NCBI RefSeq assembly: GCF_900113605.1
Contig: NZ_FOPY01000007.1
Coordinates: 62,001-126,000, forward strand
Source: Modicisalibacter xianhensis
GTDB lineage: Bacteria > Pseudomonadota > Gammaproteobacteria > Pseudomonadales > Halomonadaceae
Reading direction: 5' to 3'
Length of the DNA: 64,000 bases
Within the stretch, counting starts at the first letter, position 1. Every line of letters starts with the position of its first letter. Of the stretch, positions 18,961 through 28,933 are shown piece after piece. The notes below the pieces were generated by a model that searched no databases, was not told the origin of the DNA, and worked only from the letters and a program-made list of their open reading frames with translations. A program made the translations under genes and the position numbers.

Positions 18961-19580
18961 TCAACCTGTCGCTGTTGTCCGTCTTCATTCCCACATTTTT
19001 TCTTGTCTCGCTGACACCAGGCATGTGCATGACCCTGTCGATGGTGCTGGGCATGACCGTCGGCGTGCGTCGCGCACTCTGGATGATGGCCGGTGAACTC
19101 GTCGGTGTCGGTCTGGTGGCCGTGTCCGCCGGGGCCGGCGTGGCGACGCTGATGCTGCGACAGCCCGAATTGTTCATGGCCTTCAAGTGGCTGGGTGGCG
19201 CCTACCTGGCGTATCTGGGGATCATGATGTGGCGCTCGCGTGGACGCATGGCGATCCCTCTCGAGCCGAGTGACAGCACAGCGGTATCGCGTACCCAGTT
19301 GTTGACCCAAGGATTTGTCACGGCGGTGGCCAACCCCAAGGGGTGGGCCTTCTTCATCGCCTTGCTACCGCCGTTTCTGGACGCTTCGCTGCCGCTGGCT
19401 TCTCAACTGGCGATACTGGTCGCCATGATCCTGACGCTCGAGTTCTTCTGCCTGCTGCTGTATGCCGGTGGGGGACGCACCGCAAGCCACCTGCTGGCCA
19501 AGGGGGGCGGCGTGCGTCTGCTCAACCGTATCGCCGGGACGCTGATGATCGGTGTGGGGGTGTGGCTCGCCCTGGGCTGA
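18957..19580 (+). CDS. LysE/RhtB family amino-acid exporter
   Basis: A 207-residue membrane protein with about six helices. The start INLSLLSVFIPTFFLVSLTPGMCMTLS contains the conserved TPGP-like motif of the LysE/RhtB family, written TPGM here. The FKWLGGAYLAYLGIMMW segment and VANPKGWAFFIALLPPFLD are also typical. It would export an amino acid or small metabolite; the substrate cannot be predicted. The GTG at 18957 overlaps the ubiX stop by four bases, with GGGGAGAG upstream. Confidence 0.9.
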   Translation: MINLSLLSVFIPTFFLVSLTPGMCMTLSMVLGMTVGVRRALWMMAGELVGVGLVAVSAGAGVATLMLRQPELFMAFKWLGGAYLAYLGIMMWRSRGRMAIPLEPSDSTAVSRTQLLTQGFVTAVANPKGWAFFIALLPPFLDASLPLASQLAILVAMILTLEFFCLLLYAGGGRTASHLLAKGGGVRLLNRIAGTLMIGVGVWLALG

Positions 19581-19588
19581 TACCCAGC

Positions 19589-20980
19589 TCAGGCGGGGGG
19601 GAGCCACACGATCCTCGCCATGACCAGCATCAACGAGGCCAGGCCAAGGGTTAGCCAGGGTGGGCGTAGCGGGGGGCGGGTAGCAAAATAATGATAACTG
19701 ACACGCAGCAGGGCGCTGAGCGTCAGTCCCAGCAAGGCGCCTCCTACCAGGCCGCTGAGCCACGCGATGTCGAGCAGAAGGCAGGCCAGGCCCATGGCCA
19801 GACAGAGAAGTATGGCCGTCCAATAAGCGACGGCACGATACCTTGAAGCCAGCGTTTCTGAGACATAGGCGGCTACCAACCCGCTGATTACCACGGTGCC
19901 GGAGAGCAGTTCGCTAGGGTAGGCAATCATCGGCGTGTCGAGGGGCGTTCCCAGCGATAACTGCCGGAACAGAGCATTGGCCAGGATAATGGCCAGCAGG
20001 CCGCCCAGCAGATGCAGCAGAACGGCAGCCTGGCCGCGCAGCAGCAGCCAGGCCATCCAGGGAAGCGCAAGTGCCGTCCTGCCCAGCATGTCTCCCGCTT
20101 CGGCCAGCCAGGCGGCCAGTTGCAGGGACAGCAGCCCTGCCAAGGAATCGACGAAGACCTGTAATTGGCGGTCGATCGCCAGTGGTGCGCCACGATCTAT
20201 CACCAGCAGGGTCCAGGCGCTCAGGGCCGACAGGCTGGCCAGCAACAGGACCAGCGATGCCAGCGGGAATTCGCCGCCCGGATAGGACTGGCGCAGGGCG
20301 TGCCAGAGTCGCCGTCGCCAGCCACGCTGGCTGGCGAAATAGGCCAAGCGCCGATAGATCCGGCCTTCGCGGGCCAATTGATGGCGAAGCAGGGAAAAGA
20401 CCAGAGCGAGCACGATGATGATGGCGGCCAGCATGACCAGCCAGCGGTCGCTACCTGGTGGCAGGATCAGTAGTTGCTGCCAGGTCCGGCCCAGCAGGTA
20501 GCCGGGCAGCACGTAGGCCGGCGCCCAAAGTAGTGCCGAACCTACGTTGGACCAGGCGAAAGTGAACGGCGACATGTGCATCATGCCTGCAATCATCGGC
20601 ACGATGGGCCGCACCGGGCCGACGAAGCGTCCGATGAGTACCGACAGGATGCCGTAGCGCTGAAAGAAGCGCGCGCCTCGGGCCAGCCACTCCGGATGTT
20701 GCTTGAATGGCCAGAGTACCGGAATACGCTCGCGCTGAGTGTAGCCGAGCAGAAAGCTGATGCCGTCGCCGATGACCGCGCCAACGAAGGCAAACCCCAG
20801 GATGAGGGGAATCGACAGGTCATAGTGACCGGCCAGCGAGGCGGCGGCGGTCATCAGCACCACGCCGGGAATTACCAGACCGACCACGGCCAGGGACTCG
20901 GTCAAGGCGATCACCAGGATTGCCACGAGCAGCCAGCCCGGCGAGGGCGCCAGGCTATAGAGCCAGTTGCCCAGATTCAA
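19589..20980 (-). CDS. DedA-family membrane protein fused to a PAP2-like domain with lost catalytic motifs
   Basis: A 463-residue multi-helix inner-membrane protein. Residues 1-200 form a DedA/SNARE-associated domain, with GRFVGPVRPIVPMIAG (117-132) as its hallmark; DedA proteins act in undecaprenyl-phosphate and lipid flipping. Residues 235-455 have the helix pattern of a type 2 phosphatidic acid phosphatase. The motif PSGH reads PSEL (355-358), and the last motif, normally containing a catalytic His and Asp, reads LLLDIAWLSG (401-410) without the His. The PAP2 half therefore seems inactive. Its ATG overlaps the stop of the upstream GGDEF-like gene by four bases. Confidence 0.82.
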   Translation of the reverse strand: MNLGNWLYSLAPSPGWLLVAILVIALTESLAVVGLVIPGVVLMTAAASLAGHYDLSIPLILGFAFVGAVIGDGISFLLGYTQRERIPVLWPFKQHPEWLARGARFFQRYGILSVLIGRFVGPVRPIVPMIAGMMHMSPFTFAWSNVGSALLWAPAYVLPGYLLGRTWQQLLILPPGSDRWLVMLAAIIIVLALVFSLLRHQLAREGRIYRRLAYFASQRGWRRRLWHALRQSYPGGEFPLASLVLLLASLSALSAWTLLVIDRGAPLAIDRQLQVFVDSLAGLLSLQLAAWLAEAGDMLGRTALALPWMAWLLLRGQAAVLLHLLGGLLAIILANALFRQLSLGTPLDTPMIAYPSELLSGTVVISGLVAAYVSETLASRYRAVAYWTAILLCLAMGLACLLLDIAWLSGLVGGALLGLTLSALLRVSYHYFATRPPLRPPWLTLGLASLMLVMARIVWLPPA

Positions 20981-21921
20981 GATGAGGGCTCCGTCAACTT
21001 CAGACCGGCGGTCAGCAGGCGCTGCTCGAAGTGGGTGGTGGTTTCTCCCGGGTGAAGGTAGCAGGCATGAATCCGGGCCTGGATGGCGCCGGTCTCGGCA
21101 AATACTTCACGATTCAGGGCTCGCATTACGCGGTCACGGACGATCAGGGCGCCGGCCTCGCCGGTATCGGGCAGCAGTAGCCAGAACAGGGTGGGCTGAT
21201 GCCGGCCGAGCAGATCGTGATGCCGGCAACTCTCGCGGATGGTCTGGCATACCCGGGCCAGCAACGTATGCAGCAGGGCAGGGCCGAATTGCTCGTCGGC
21301 CATTTCCAGTTGTGGCAGGTGAATGACCAGGGCTGCCATAGGGCGTCGCATGGCCCGGGCGCGGTCGACTTCCGCCGTGAGCCGCTCGGTGATGACCTTG
21401 CGGGACAGGGCATCACATTGTGCGTCGCTGGGCTCCGTGGCGCGCAACATGGCCGCGCGGCGATGTCGTATCCAGCCTGGCAACGTGCCGAAGCCGACCA
21501 GTGCCAGGTAATACAGGGCTGCCTCGAAGAGTGGCAGGTCGATGCCCAGCAGGGCCAGCCAGATGGGAGTCAACGTTAGGTTCAGAAGCAGGGCCGAGCC
21601 CAGTGGCAATAGCAGCAGCGTCAGTATCGGAGGCAGGCCCATCCACAGGATGGCGAGTTCCTGGCGAGGCAATTCCATGGCAATCAGCAGGTAACAACTG
21701 ATCAATGCCAGGTAGGCCGAGAGGTGGCGGTAGTCGCGATTGGCGAAGCGCAGGAAGATCGCCCCTGCAAGCAGGACCGACAGCGAGGCCGGGACGAGGA
21801 TGTCGTTGTAGGCACCCATGAGATAGTGCCAGACGGCGTAGCCGGCCAGTAGGATGGCGCCAATCGCATAGACCAGCACGAACAGGAACGAGGGCCAGCG
21901 CTGGCTTTCGGTGCGCGGCAT
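20977..21921 (-). CDS. Membrane protein with degenerate GGDEF-like domain
   Basis: A 314-residue protein. Several hydrophobic helices lie between about residues 10 and 165, followed by a cytoplasmic domain with the diguanylate-cyclase pattern: RKVITERLTAEVDRARAMRRPMAALVIHLP, then LLARVCQTIRES and HHDLLGRHQPTLFWLLLPD. At the active-site turn normally written GGDEF the sequence is HQPTLF, so cyclic-di-GMP synthesis is not expected. The ATG at 21921 shares a base with the stop of the upstream gene (TGATG). The longer open frame to 22134 is an overlap shadow. Function unknown; a sensor or scaffold is possible. Confidence 0.75.
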   Translation of the reverse strand: MPRTESQRWPSFLFVLVYAIGAILLAGYAVWHYLMGAYNDILVPASLSVLLAGAIFLRFANRDYRHLSAYLALISCYLLIAMELPRQELAILWMGLPPILTLLLLPLGSALLLNLTLTPIWLALLGIDLPLFEAALYYLALVGFGTLPGWIRHRRAAMLRATEPSDAQCDALSRKVITERLTAEVDRARAMRRPMAALVIHLPQLEMADEQFGPALLHTLLARVCQTIRESCRHHDLLGRHQPTLFWLLLPDTGEAGALIVRDRVMRALNREVFAETGAIQARIHACYLHPGETTTHFEQRLLTAGLKLTEPSS

Positions 21922-22784
21922 CACTTGTTCTCCTCGAGAACGACGACCGGCTTTTCCTGGCGTTCCAGGGCGGCCATTTGCGTATCCAGTGACAGTGCCG
22001 GGGCAAGCGTGATGAAGCGCGCCTGGAAAGGAGAGGGCAAGCTGGCGAGCAGGGTGTTGCGGCGTAAGGTCGCTTCCTTGGCATTGCGATTGATGAGCAG
22101 GGCAGCCAGCGTCTGGCCGTCGGCCTGATAGCACGATTCATAACTGCGGGTGCTGGCGACCAGTGCTTCGGCCAGCGCTGGCTGGCAATTGCTCGGCGAG
22201 CGCAGCAGCAACAGCTCGCCGTGACTGCCTTCGCGTTCGCAGCGTGTCGTCTCCAGGCTCAGGTCGATTTTCAATTGGGCGCCCGACCAGAGCAGCAGGT
22301 GCTCCATCAGCCGGGTGCGGCTCGAGACACCCCTCCAGAGCGTGGAAAGACCCAATTGGCGAGCCAGTCCCAGCAGGAGCAGCGCAACCAGCAGCAGCCC
22401 GGTGAGCAGGCTTTCCGCCGTGGTATCGGTAAGGTGCATGACCTGCCAAAGGCATGACGCGGCTAGCAGGCTGTGCAATAGCAACAGCAGCACGGGCTGC
22501 GGCATGGCAATGACGGCGGCCCAGCCCCATAACCACATGGCATGCTGCTCGGGCGTCAGCCAGAGCAGTGTCGTCAGCAGCACGGCGAGAAAGATGGGCG
22601 CGGCACTATCGGGTAGTGCAGGCAGGCGGCGATAGCCCAGCCCGACACTGCCCATGCCGAGGCCACTCAGGACCAGAATGACGCGCGCCGGGGCGCTATG
22701 GGGCATCAAGGCCAGCAGCAGCACGGTCGAGGCCGTCAGCAACAGGGTCAGCCGGTAAAGCCCCTCTTTGAACTTGCTCTCCAT
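21921..22784 (-). CDS. Membrane protein paired with the GGDEF-like protein
   Basis: A 287-residue protein with about six hydrophobic helices (residues 10-150), then a cytoplasmic part of about 130 residues that resembles a much reduced nucleotide-cyclase-like domain: SRTRLMEHLLLWSGAQLKIDLSLE, and later SYESCYQADGQTLAALLIN. No GGDEF, EAL or HD motif is present. First gene of a three-gene operon with translational coupling (TGATG, then ATGA). No function can be assigned. It is divergent from proA with 142 bases between them. Confidence 0.7.
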   Translation of the reverse strand: MESKFKEGLYRLTLLLTASTVLLLALMPHSAPARVILVLSGLGMGSVGLGYRRLPALPDSAAPIFLAVLLTTLLWLTPEQHAMWLWGWAAVIAMPQPVLLLLLHSLLAASCLWQVMHLTDTTAESLLTGLLLVALLLLGLARQLGLSTLWRGVSSRTRLMEHLLLWSGAQLKIDLSLETTRCEREGSHGELLLLRSPSNCQPALAEALVASTRSYESCYQADGQTLAALLINRNAKEATLRRNTLLASLPSPFQARFITLAPALSLDTQMAALERQEKPVVVLEENK

Positions 22785-22926
22785 AGTGACTTACTATTGA
22801 TCCCTTCTCCGAATAGCGCACACTTTACGATACCTATCCTCATTCCGACGATACGTATCTTCGGGTTTCACTGAAATAACGCTCCCGGCTGGGCTTTGGC
22901 CGGGATGGCATGGAGAGTCTTCCCGG

Positions 22927-24207
22927 ATGTCACACGCATTGTCCCCCGGCGACGATATCGGCGCCTACATGGCGCAGCTCGGTCAGGCTGCACGTCAGGC
23001 CAGTACTGTCATGCGGCGCACCAATACCGGGTGCAAGAACGCCGCCCTGCTGGCCATGGCTCGTCATCTCGAGGCAGCGCGTCCAACGTTGGTCGAAGCC
23101 AATGCCCGCGACCTGGAGCGCGGTCGTGCCTCTGGCCTGGACGCTGCATTGCTGGACCGCCTTGAGCTCAACGAAAGTCGCATCGATGCCATGATCGAAG
23201 GGCTCGAGCAGGTCGCCAGCCTGCCGGACCCGGTCGGCGAGATCGATGGGCTGCGTTCACGGCCGAGCGGAATCCAGGTCGGTCAGATGCGCGTCCCGCT
23301 GGGCGTCATCGGCATCATCTACGAATCGCGCCCCAACGTCACGGTGGAGGCCGCCAGTCTGTGTCTCAAGTCCGGCAATGCCTGCATCCTGCGGGGCGGC
23401 TCGGAAGCGCGTGAAAGCAATGCGGCAATTGCTGCGTGCATCACTCGCGGCCTGATCGAGGCCGGCCTGCCCGAGGCCGCGGTACAGGTGGTGGCCACCA
23501 CGGACCGTGAGGCGGTAGGGCATCTGATCAGCATGCCCGAGTATGTCGACGTCATCATTCCTCGTGGCGGCAAATCCCTGATCGAGCGTGTTTCCCGCGA
23601 GGCCAAGGTGCCTGTCATCAAGCACCTCGACGGGGTCTGCCACGTCTACGTGGACGCCAGCGCCGACCTCGACAAGGCACTGGCGATTGCCGTCAACGCC
23701 AAGACGCATCGCTACGGTACGTGCAACACCATGGAGACGCTGCTGCTCGATGCGCCGGTTGCCGACGAACTGCTGCCCCGACTGGCGGCGGCGTATGCCG
23801 AGCATGGAGTCGAATTGCGTGGTTGCGAGCGCACTTGCCAGTTGTTGCCGGACGTGACGGTGGCCAGCGAGGCGGATTGGGCGGCGGAATATCTTGCCCC
23901 GGTCCTTGCGGTGCGTGTCGTCGACGGTATCGACGAGGCCATCGAACATATCGAGCGCTACGGCTCGCACCATACCGATGCCATCGTTACCGAGTCCTAT
24001 ACGCTGTCACGTCGTTTCCTGGCCGAGGTCGACTCGAGTTCGGTGATGGTCAATGCCTCGACGCGCTTCGCGGATGGTTTCGAGTACGGGCTGGGAGCGG
24101 AAATCGGCATTTCCACCGACAAGCTGCATGCGCGGGGGCCAGTCGGGCTGGAAGGGCTGACGACACGCAAGTACATCGTGCTGGGCGATGGTCATGTCCG
24201 CCGCTGA
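22927..24207 (+). CDS. proA: Gamma-glutamyl phosphate reductase
   Basis: A 426-residue NADPH-dependent enzyme of proline synthesis: gamma-glutamyl phosphate to glutamate semialdehyde. The catalytic Cys is in [35 protein letters not shown] and [11 protein letters not shown] are family signatures, and the C terminus [19 protein letters not shown]-like segment is intact. Proline is a compatible solute and this organism appears halophilic, but no osmotic regulation is visible. The start of nadD lies inside the proA 3' end. Confidence 0.97.
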   Translation: MSHALSPGDDIGAYMAQLGQAARQASTVMRRTNTGCKNAALLAMARHLEAARPTLVEANARDLERGRASGLDAALLDRLELNESRIDAMIEGLEQVASLPDPVGEIDGLRSRPSGIQVGQMRVPLGVIGIIYESRPNVTVEAASLCLKSGNACILRGGSEARESNAAIAACITRGLIEAGLPEAAVQVVATTDREAVGHLISMPEYVDVIIPRGGKSLIERVSREAKVPVIKHLDGVCHVYVDASADLDKALAIAVNAKTHRYGTCNTMETLLLDAPVADELLPRLAAAYAEHGVELRGCERTCQLLPDVTVASEADWAAEYLAPVLAVRVVDGIDEAIEHIERYGSHHTDAIVTESYTLSRRFLAEVDSSSVMVNASTRFADGFEYGLGAEIGISTDKLHARGPVGLEGLTTRKYIVLGDGHVRR

Positions 24208-24853
24208 GCCTCGTCATGCCCGGGTCGCCATGCTCGGAGGAACGTTCGACCCCGTGCATCTCGGCCATCTGCGCAGTGCCGTGGAACTTTGCGAGGCGCT
24301 GACACTCGATAGGGTGCTCATGGTGCCGGCCCACGTGCCGCCGCACCGGGAGGCACCGGGCGTGAGCGCTGCCGACCGCTTGGCGATGCTGGAGGCGGGC
24401 ATCGGCGACACGCCCGGCCTGGTAGCCGATGGTCGTGAATTGCAGCGGGAAGGACCTTCCTACAGTGTCGACACTCTTGCCGAGCTGCGTGCCGAGCTAG
24501 GCGACTCGGCGCGCCTGGTCATGACGGTGGGGCACGATGCCTTTCTCAAGCTGGCAGAGTGGCATGCGCCCGAGCGGTTATTCGAGTTTGCCCACATCGT
24601 GGTAATCGAGCGACCCGGATACACCGCGGCACTGCCTCGTGCGCTCGAGACCTTGCTGGGCGGGCGCGAAGTGCAGAGCCCCGAGGCACTTTTCTCCCGG
24701 CCTGCTGGCGGTCTGCTGCGCCTTGCGCTACCCAGTCGCATGGCCATTTCGGCAACAGGCGTGCGCCAGCGTTTGCAAGATGGCCGCAGTATCCGCTATC
24801 TGGTACCCGAAAAAGTGGAAAGCATTATCCAGGCGCGCAATCTTTACCGATAA
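24188..24853 (+). CDS. nadD: Nicotinate-nucleotide adenylyltransferase
   Basis: A 221-residue nucleotidyltransferase that makes deamido-NAD from nicotinate mononucleotide and ATP. The ATP-binding [13 protein letters not shown] and the second motif [21 protein letters not shown] are both intact. The ATG at 24188 and another at 24194 are both possible; both overlap the end of proA. Leads the conserved nadD-rsfS-rlmH cluster. Confidence 0.95.
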   Translation: MVMSAAEPRHARVAMLGGTFDPVHLGHLRSAVELCEALTLDRVLMVPAHVPPHREAPGVSAADRLAMLEAGIGDTPGLVADGRELQREGPSYSVDTLAELRAELGDSARLVMTVGHDAFLKLAEWHAPERLFEFAHIVVIERPGYTAALPRALETLLGGREVQSPEALFSRPAGGLLRLALPSRMAISATGVRQRLQDGRSIRYLVPEKVESIIQARNLYR

Positions 24854-24948
24854 CGGTAGCGATCGGGGTAAAATGCCGGGACGTGGGCGTACCCGGTCAA
24901 GGCGCCGGACATCGCACCGTGTTGCCGTCAGTCATTCATGAGGAGCTA

Positions 24949-25311
24949 ATGCACATCGAATCGCTCAAGACCTTGGCGGTAGATGCCCTTGAGGAACTCA
25001 AGGGACAGGATATCGCCGAACTCGACGTGTCGAGCTTGACCAGTGTCACCGACACCATGCTGGTCGCCAGTGGTACATCGACGCGTCATGTGGCCGCACT
25101 GGCCGACAACGTAGTGGAAAAGGCCAAGGACGCCGGTGTGCGTCCACTGGGTGTCGAGGGGCATGCCGGGGCAGACTGGGTGCTCATCGACCTGGGAGAT
25201 GTGGTGGTTCATGTCATGATGCCGGACGCCCGTCGTCTCTACGACCTCGAGCGTCTCTGGGCCGACCTGCCCAGCGATGTCGAGGAGGAGGGACGCGGGG
25301 GGCGAGCGTGA
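24949..25311 (+). CDS. rsfS: Ribosome silencing factor RsfS
   Basis: A 120-residue protein that binds ribosomal protein L14 and blocks subunit joining when nutrients are short. [31 protein letters not shown] and [20 protein letters not shown] match the family, and the acidic tail is usual. The ATG at 24949 follows AGGAG with a tight three-base spacing. The frame is open far upstream but only inside nadD. The gene is coupled by a four-base overlap to rlmH. Confidence 0.95.
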   Translation: MHIESLKTLAVDALEELKGQDIAELDVSSLTSVTDTMLVASGTSTRHVAALADNVVEKAKDAGVRPLGVEGHAGADWVLIDLGDVVVHVMMPDARRLYDLERLWADLPSDVEEEGRGGRA

Positions 25312-25775
25312 AGGTCCGCCTGCTCGCCGTTGGTAACCGTATGCCCGCCTGGGTCGAGCAGGGTGTCGAGGAGTATCGCAAGCGGCTGCCGCGCGATTTT
25401 GCGCTGGAAATCGTTGAGATAGCGCCTGGGGCGCGGGGCAAGAACGCTGATGTGGCCCGCGCCGTGGCTCAGGAAGGCCAGCGCATGCGCGAGCGCTTGC
25501 GGGGCAATGAACGCCTCGTTGCCCTCGAGGTCCAAGGCCAGGCCTGGAGTACCGAGCGGCTGGCTCGGGAGGCCGACCACTGGCGTCACGACGGGGGCGA
25601 TGTCGCCCTGCTGGTCGGCGGGCCGGATGGCCTCGAGCCCGGTCTATCGGCCAGTGCGCACCAGCATTGGTCGCTGTCGCCCCTGACCCTGCCTCATCCG
25701 TTGGTGAGACTGTTGGTGGCCGAGCAGCTGTATCGTGCCTGGACACTCCTGGTAGGGCACCCCTATCACCGTTGA
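25308..25775 (+). CDS. rlmH: 23S rRNA (pseudouridine-1915-N3) methyltransferase RlmH
   Basis: A 155-residue SPOUT methyltransferase with a C-terminal trefoil knot. [13 protein letters not shown] and [23 protein letters not shown] form the SAM-binding knot, and the C-terminal GHPYHR is the family ending. It starts at GTG overlapping the rsfS stop. Confidence 0.96.
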   Translation: MKVRLLAVGNRMPAWVEQGVEEYRKRLPRDFALEIVEIAPGARGKNADVARAVAQEGQRMRERLRGNERLVALEVQGQAWSTERLAREADHWRHDGGDVALLVGGPDGLEPGLSASAHQHWSLSPLTLPHPLVRLLVAEQLYRAWTLLVGHPYHR

Positions 25776-25832
25776 AGCTGTGGAATAATCCCGTTCCTTT
25801 CTTAAAGCACGAGTCAGAGATGTTCTTCCTGC

Positions 25833-27728
25833 ATGCGTAAACGTCGCGAGACCCTGAAGGACACAGAGCAGGAAGTTCGCGTCTTTCGTAACCGTTCACT
25901 GCTGGCCGCCCTGGTGGTGGTGTTGATGACTGGTGGCCTGGTCGCACGCCTGGTCTATCTCCAGGTGGTCCAGCATGACATCTACATTACCCGCTCGGAC
26001 AAGAACCGCGTGCGTGTCGAGCCGTTGCCGCCGACGCGTGGTCTGCTGTTGGACCGTAATGGCATGTTGCTGGCCGAGAACCGGCCGACATACAACCTGA
26101 CCATCGTGCCCGAGCGGGTCGACGATCTGGAGGAAACGTTGGGATTGCTGGTGGATATCCTCGGGTTGCCCGAGGATCAGGCGAGGGTGTTCAAGGAGCG
26201 TTCACGCCAGCGCCAGCGCCCGTTCCAGCCGGCCCTGTTGATGAGCGAGCTCAACGAGAAGCAGATCGCCAAGCTCGCCATCAATCGCTACCGCTTGCCG
26301 GGGATCGAGGTCGAAGCGCAGTTGCTGCGCTATTACCCCGACACCGACATCATGTCGCATGTCATCGGCTACGTGGGACGAATCAACGCCGAGGAACTGG
26401 CCTCCCTGGACAAGGGGGACTATGCGGGAACGCACTTCATCGGCAAGACCGGTGTCGAGAAAGAGTACGAGGCGGTGCTGCATGGCGAGGCGGGCCTGCG
26501 CAAGGTCGAGACCAATGCCCGCGGACGTGTCCTGAGGGAATTGGGACGTACCGATCCCGAGCCTGGCAAGGATATCGTGCTGACCATCGACAAGCGTCTG
26601 CAGAAGCTGGCCTATCAACTGCTCGACGGCCGGCGGGGGTCGATCGTTGCCATCGAGCCGGCGACTGGCGAGATCCTGGCCATGGTGTCGTCGCCTGGTT
26701 TCGATTCCAACCTGTTCGTCACCGGAATCAGTTACAAGGACTACCGGGGGCTGCAGAACGACCCCGACCTGCCACTCTACAACCGGGCGATTCGCGGACA
26801 GTATCCACCTGCCTCGACGGTCAAGCCCTACATGGCGTTAGCGGGACTCGAGAATGGCGTCATCACGCCCAAGGAGACTGTCTACGACCCCGGCTACTAC
26901 AAGCTGCCGGGATTCGAGCGGCGCTACCACAACTGGTTGCGTTGGGGACACGGCCGTGTCGATATGCATCGTGCCATCGTGGTTTCCAATGACACTTATT
27001 TCTACAACCTGGCGCATGACCTGGGCATTGATCGCCTGGCCGAGTTCATGCACCGCTTCGGCTTCGGCGAGGAGACCAGTGCCGACGTCTATGGCGCCGC
27101 CAGCGGGTTGATGCCGTCGAGCGAGTGGAAGCGCGAGCGTCACGGCCAGGTCTGGTTCCCTGGCGAAACCCTGTCGGTGGGTATCGGTCAGGGCTACTGG
27201 CTAGCGACCCCGCTGCAGATGGCCACGGCGATGTCGGTGCTGGCCAATCGTGGCGAGTGGGTCACCCCGCATCTGGCCAAGCGTGTCGACGGCGAGACGA
27301 TCACCCCGCCCAAGCTCAAGGAGGATATCGAGCTTTCCAATGAGCGCTGGTGGAACCTGATCGATAGTGCCTTGGAAGATGTCATGACCGGTAGCGAAGG
27401 AACGGCGCGCCGTTCCGGGCAGGATTTGGCCTATCGCATGGCCGGCAAGTCAGGGACCGCCCAGGTCTTCACGCTTTCCAATGATGAACGCTATAACGCA
27501 GCCGAGCTCGAGGAGCGTCTGCATGACCATGCGTTGTTTACCGCGTTTGCCCCTATCGAAAATCCGCAGATCGCCCTCGCCGTGATCATCGAGAACGCTG
27601 GCGGGGGCAGTAGCCATGCTGCGCCACTGGCACGCCAGATTCTGGATGCCTGGTTATTGCCCGATGACGAGCGGCTTGACGAGGCCGGTGCAGCCACCGA
27701 GGAGCACGAGATTCATGAAACCGAATGA
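25833..27728 (+). CDS. mrdA: Penicillin-binding protein 2 (transpeptidase of cell elongation)
   Basis: A 631-residue class B PBP. One N-terminal membrane helix (about residues 24-45) is followed by the dimerisation/pedestal domain (GLLLDRNGMLLAENRPTYNL) and the transpeptidase domain with active-site Ser in PPASTVKPYMAL, the SxN motif in VVSNDTYFYN and AGKSGTAQVF. It cross-links peptidoglycan in the elongasome with RodA, whose gene overlaps its 3' end. Start at ATG 25833. Confidence 0.97.
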   Translation: MRKRRETLKDTEQEVRVFRNRSLLAALVVVLMTGGLVARLVYLQVVQHDIYITRSDKNRVRVEPLPPTRGLLLDRNGMLLAENRPTYNLTIVPERVDDLEETLGLLVDILGLPEDQARVFKERSRQRQRPFQPALLMSELNEKQIAKLAINRYRLPGIEVEAQLLRYYPDTDIMSHVIGYVGRINAEELASLDKGDYAGTHFIGKTGVEKEYEAVLHGEAGLRKVETNARGRVLRELGRTDPEPGKDIVLTIDKRLQKLAYQLLDGRRGSIVAIEPATGEILAMVSSPGFDSNLFVTGISYKDYRGLQNDPDLPLYNRAIRGQYPPASTVKPYMALAGLENGVITPKETVYDPGYYKLPGFERRYHNWLRWGHGRVDMHRAIVVSNDTYFYNLAHDLGIDRLAEFMHRFGFGEETSADVYGAASGLMPSSEWKRERHGQVWFPGETLSVGIGQGYWLATPLQMATAMSVLANRGEWVTPHLAKRVDGETITPPKLKEDIELSNERWWNLIDSALEDVMTGSEGTARRSGQDLAYRMAGKSGTAQVFTLSNDERYNAAELEERLHDHALFTAFAPIENPQIALAVIIENAGGGSSHAAPLARQILDAWLLPDDERLDEAGAATEEHEIHETE

Positions 27729-28860
27729 GTCGGCCCTGCTCCAGGCCAGCCGCGGCCGAGCTATCAAGCGACGCCGCAGCGTATGGGAGCGTATCCACAT
27801 CGATCCCTGGTTGCTGGGCTTGCTGCTGGTGCTGCTGGCGAGCGGCCTGGTGGTGCTGTACAGCGCCAGCGGACAGCGCCTGGCCGTGGTCGAGGGGCAG
27901 GTGATGCGCTTCGGCGTGGCGCTTTCTGCGATGGTCGTGCTGGCGCAACTGTCCCCGATCACGTTATATCGCTGGTCATTGCCGTTATACCTGGCCGGCC
28001 TGGCCATGCTGGTAGCCGTCGAAATCATGGGTGATATCGGCATGGGCGCCCAGCGCTGGCTGGTGATTCCCGGGGTGGTGCGATTCCAGCCGTCGGAACT
28101 CATGAAGCTGGCCATGCCGATGATGGTCGCTGCCTACCTTCATCGCCGGCCATTGCCGCCAGGGCTCAAGGACATTCTGATCTGTGCAGTGATCTTGGCT
28201 GTGCCGGTGGTATTGATCGCCAAGCAGCCGGATCTGGGAACCTCGTTGCTGGTGGCCAGCGCAGCCGTGTTCGTGCTGCTGATGGCCGGGCTCTCCTGGC
28301 GTTTGATTGGTTGCCTTGCCGTGCTGGCGGCTGCCGCGTTGCCGCTGCTGTGGTTGAACATGCACGCCTATCAGCGTCAGCGCGTGCTGACCTTCCTCAA
28401 CCCGGAAAGCGACCCGTTGGGGGCGGGCTGGAACATCATCCAGTCGACAACGGCGATAGGTAGCGGCGGCATCGGCGGCAAGGGCTGGACCCAGGGCACC
28501 CAGTCGCAGCTGGAATTTCTGCCCGAGCGGCATACCGACTTCATCGTCGCGGTGCTGGGTGAGGAGTTCGGCCTGGTCGGCATGTTGCTGATCCTGGTCC
28601 TGTATCTGATGATCGTGATGCGCGGACTGATCATCGCCAATCGTGCCCAGGACACCTACGGTCGCTTGGTGGCGGGTAGCATCACGCTGACGTTTTTCAT
28701 TTACCTGTTCGTTAACGTAGGCATGGTCAGCGGCATTCTGCCGGTCGTGGGCGTGCCGCTTCCCCTGGTCAGTTTCGGGGGGACCTCCAGCGTGACCTTG
28801 CTGGCCGGTTTCGGTATTCTCATGTCGATTCATAGCCACCGTCGCCTGCTGCCACGTTAG
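27715..28860 (+). CDS. rodA: Peptidoglycan glycosyltransferase RodA
   Basis: A 381-residue SEDS-family polymerase with about ten membrane helices. GLVVLYSASGQ, RWLVIPGVVRFQPSELMKLA and the C-terminal GVPLPLVSFGGTSSVTLLAGFGI are SEDS signatures. The ATG at 27715 lies 14 bases inside mrdA; an earlier in-frame codon would cover more of mrdA and is not supported. Functions with PBP2 in sidewall synthesis. Confidence 0.97.
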   Translation: MKPNESALLQASRGRAIKRRRSVWERIHIDPWLLGLLLVLLASGLVVLYSASGQRLAVVEGQVMRFGVALSAMVVLAQLSPITLYRWSLPLYLAGLAMLVAVEIMGDIGMGAQRWLVIPGVVRFQPSELMKLAMPMMVAAYLHRRPLPPGLKDILICAVILAVPVVLIAKQPDLGTSLLVASAAVFVLLMAGLSWRLIGCLAVLAAAALPLLWLNMHAYQRQRVLTFLNPESDPLGAGWNIIQSTTAIGSGGIGGKGWTQGTQSQLEFLPERHTDFIVAVLGEEFGLVGMLLILVLYLMIVMRGLIIANRAQDTYGRLVAGSITLTFFIYLFVNVGMVSGILPVVGVPLPLVSFGGTSSVTLLAGFGILMSIHSHRRLLPR

Positions 28861-28933
28861 CCGGCTTAGCACGGCGCTCGCGGCTACGGCATCAGAGAGA
28901 GCGAATGCGCATTTTCAGGGGAGTCGCAAGACG

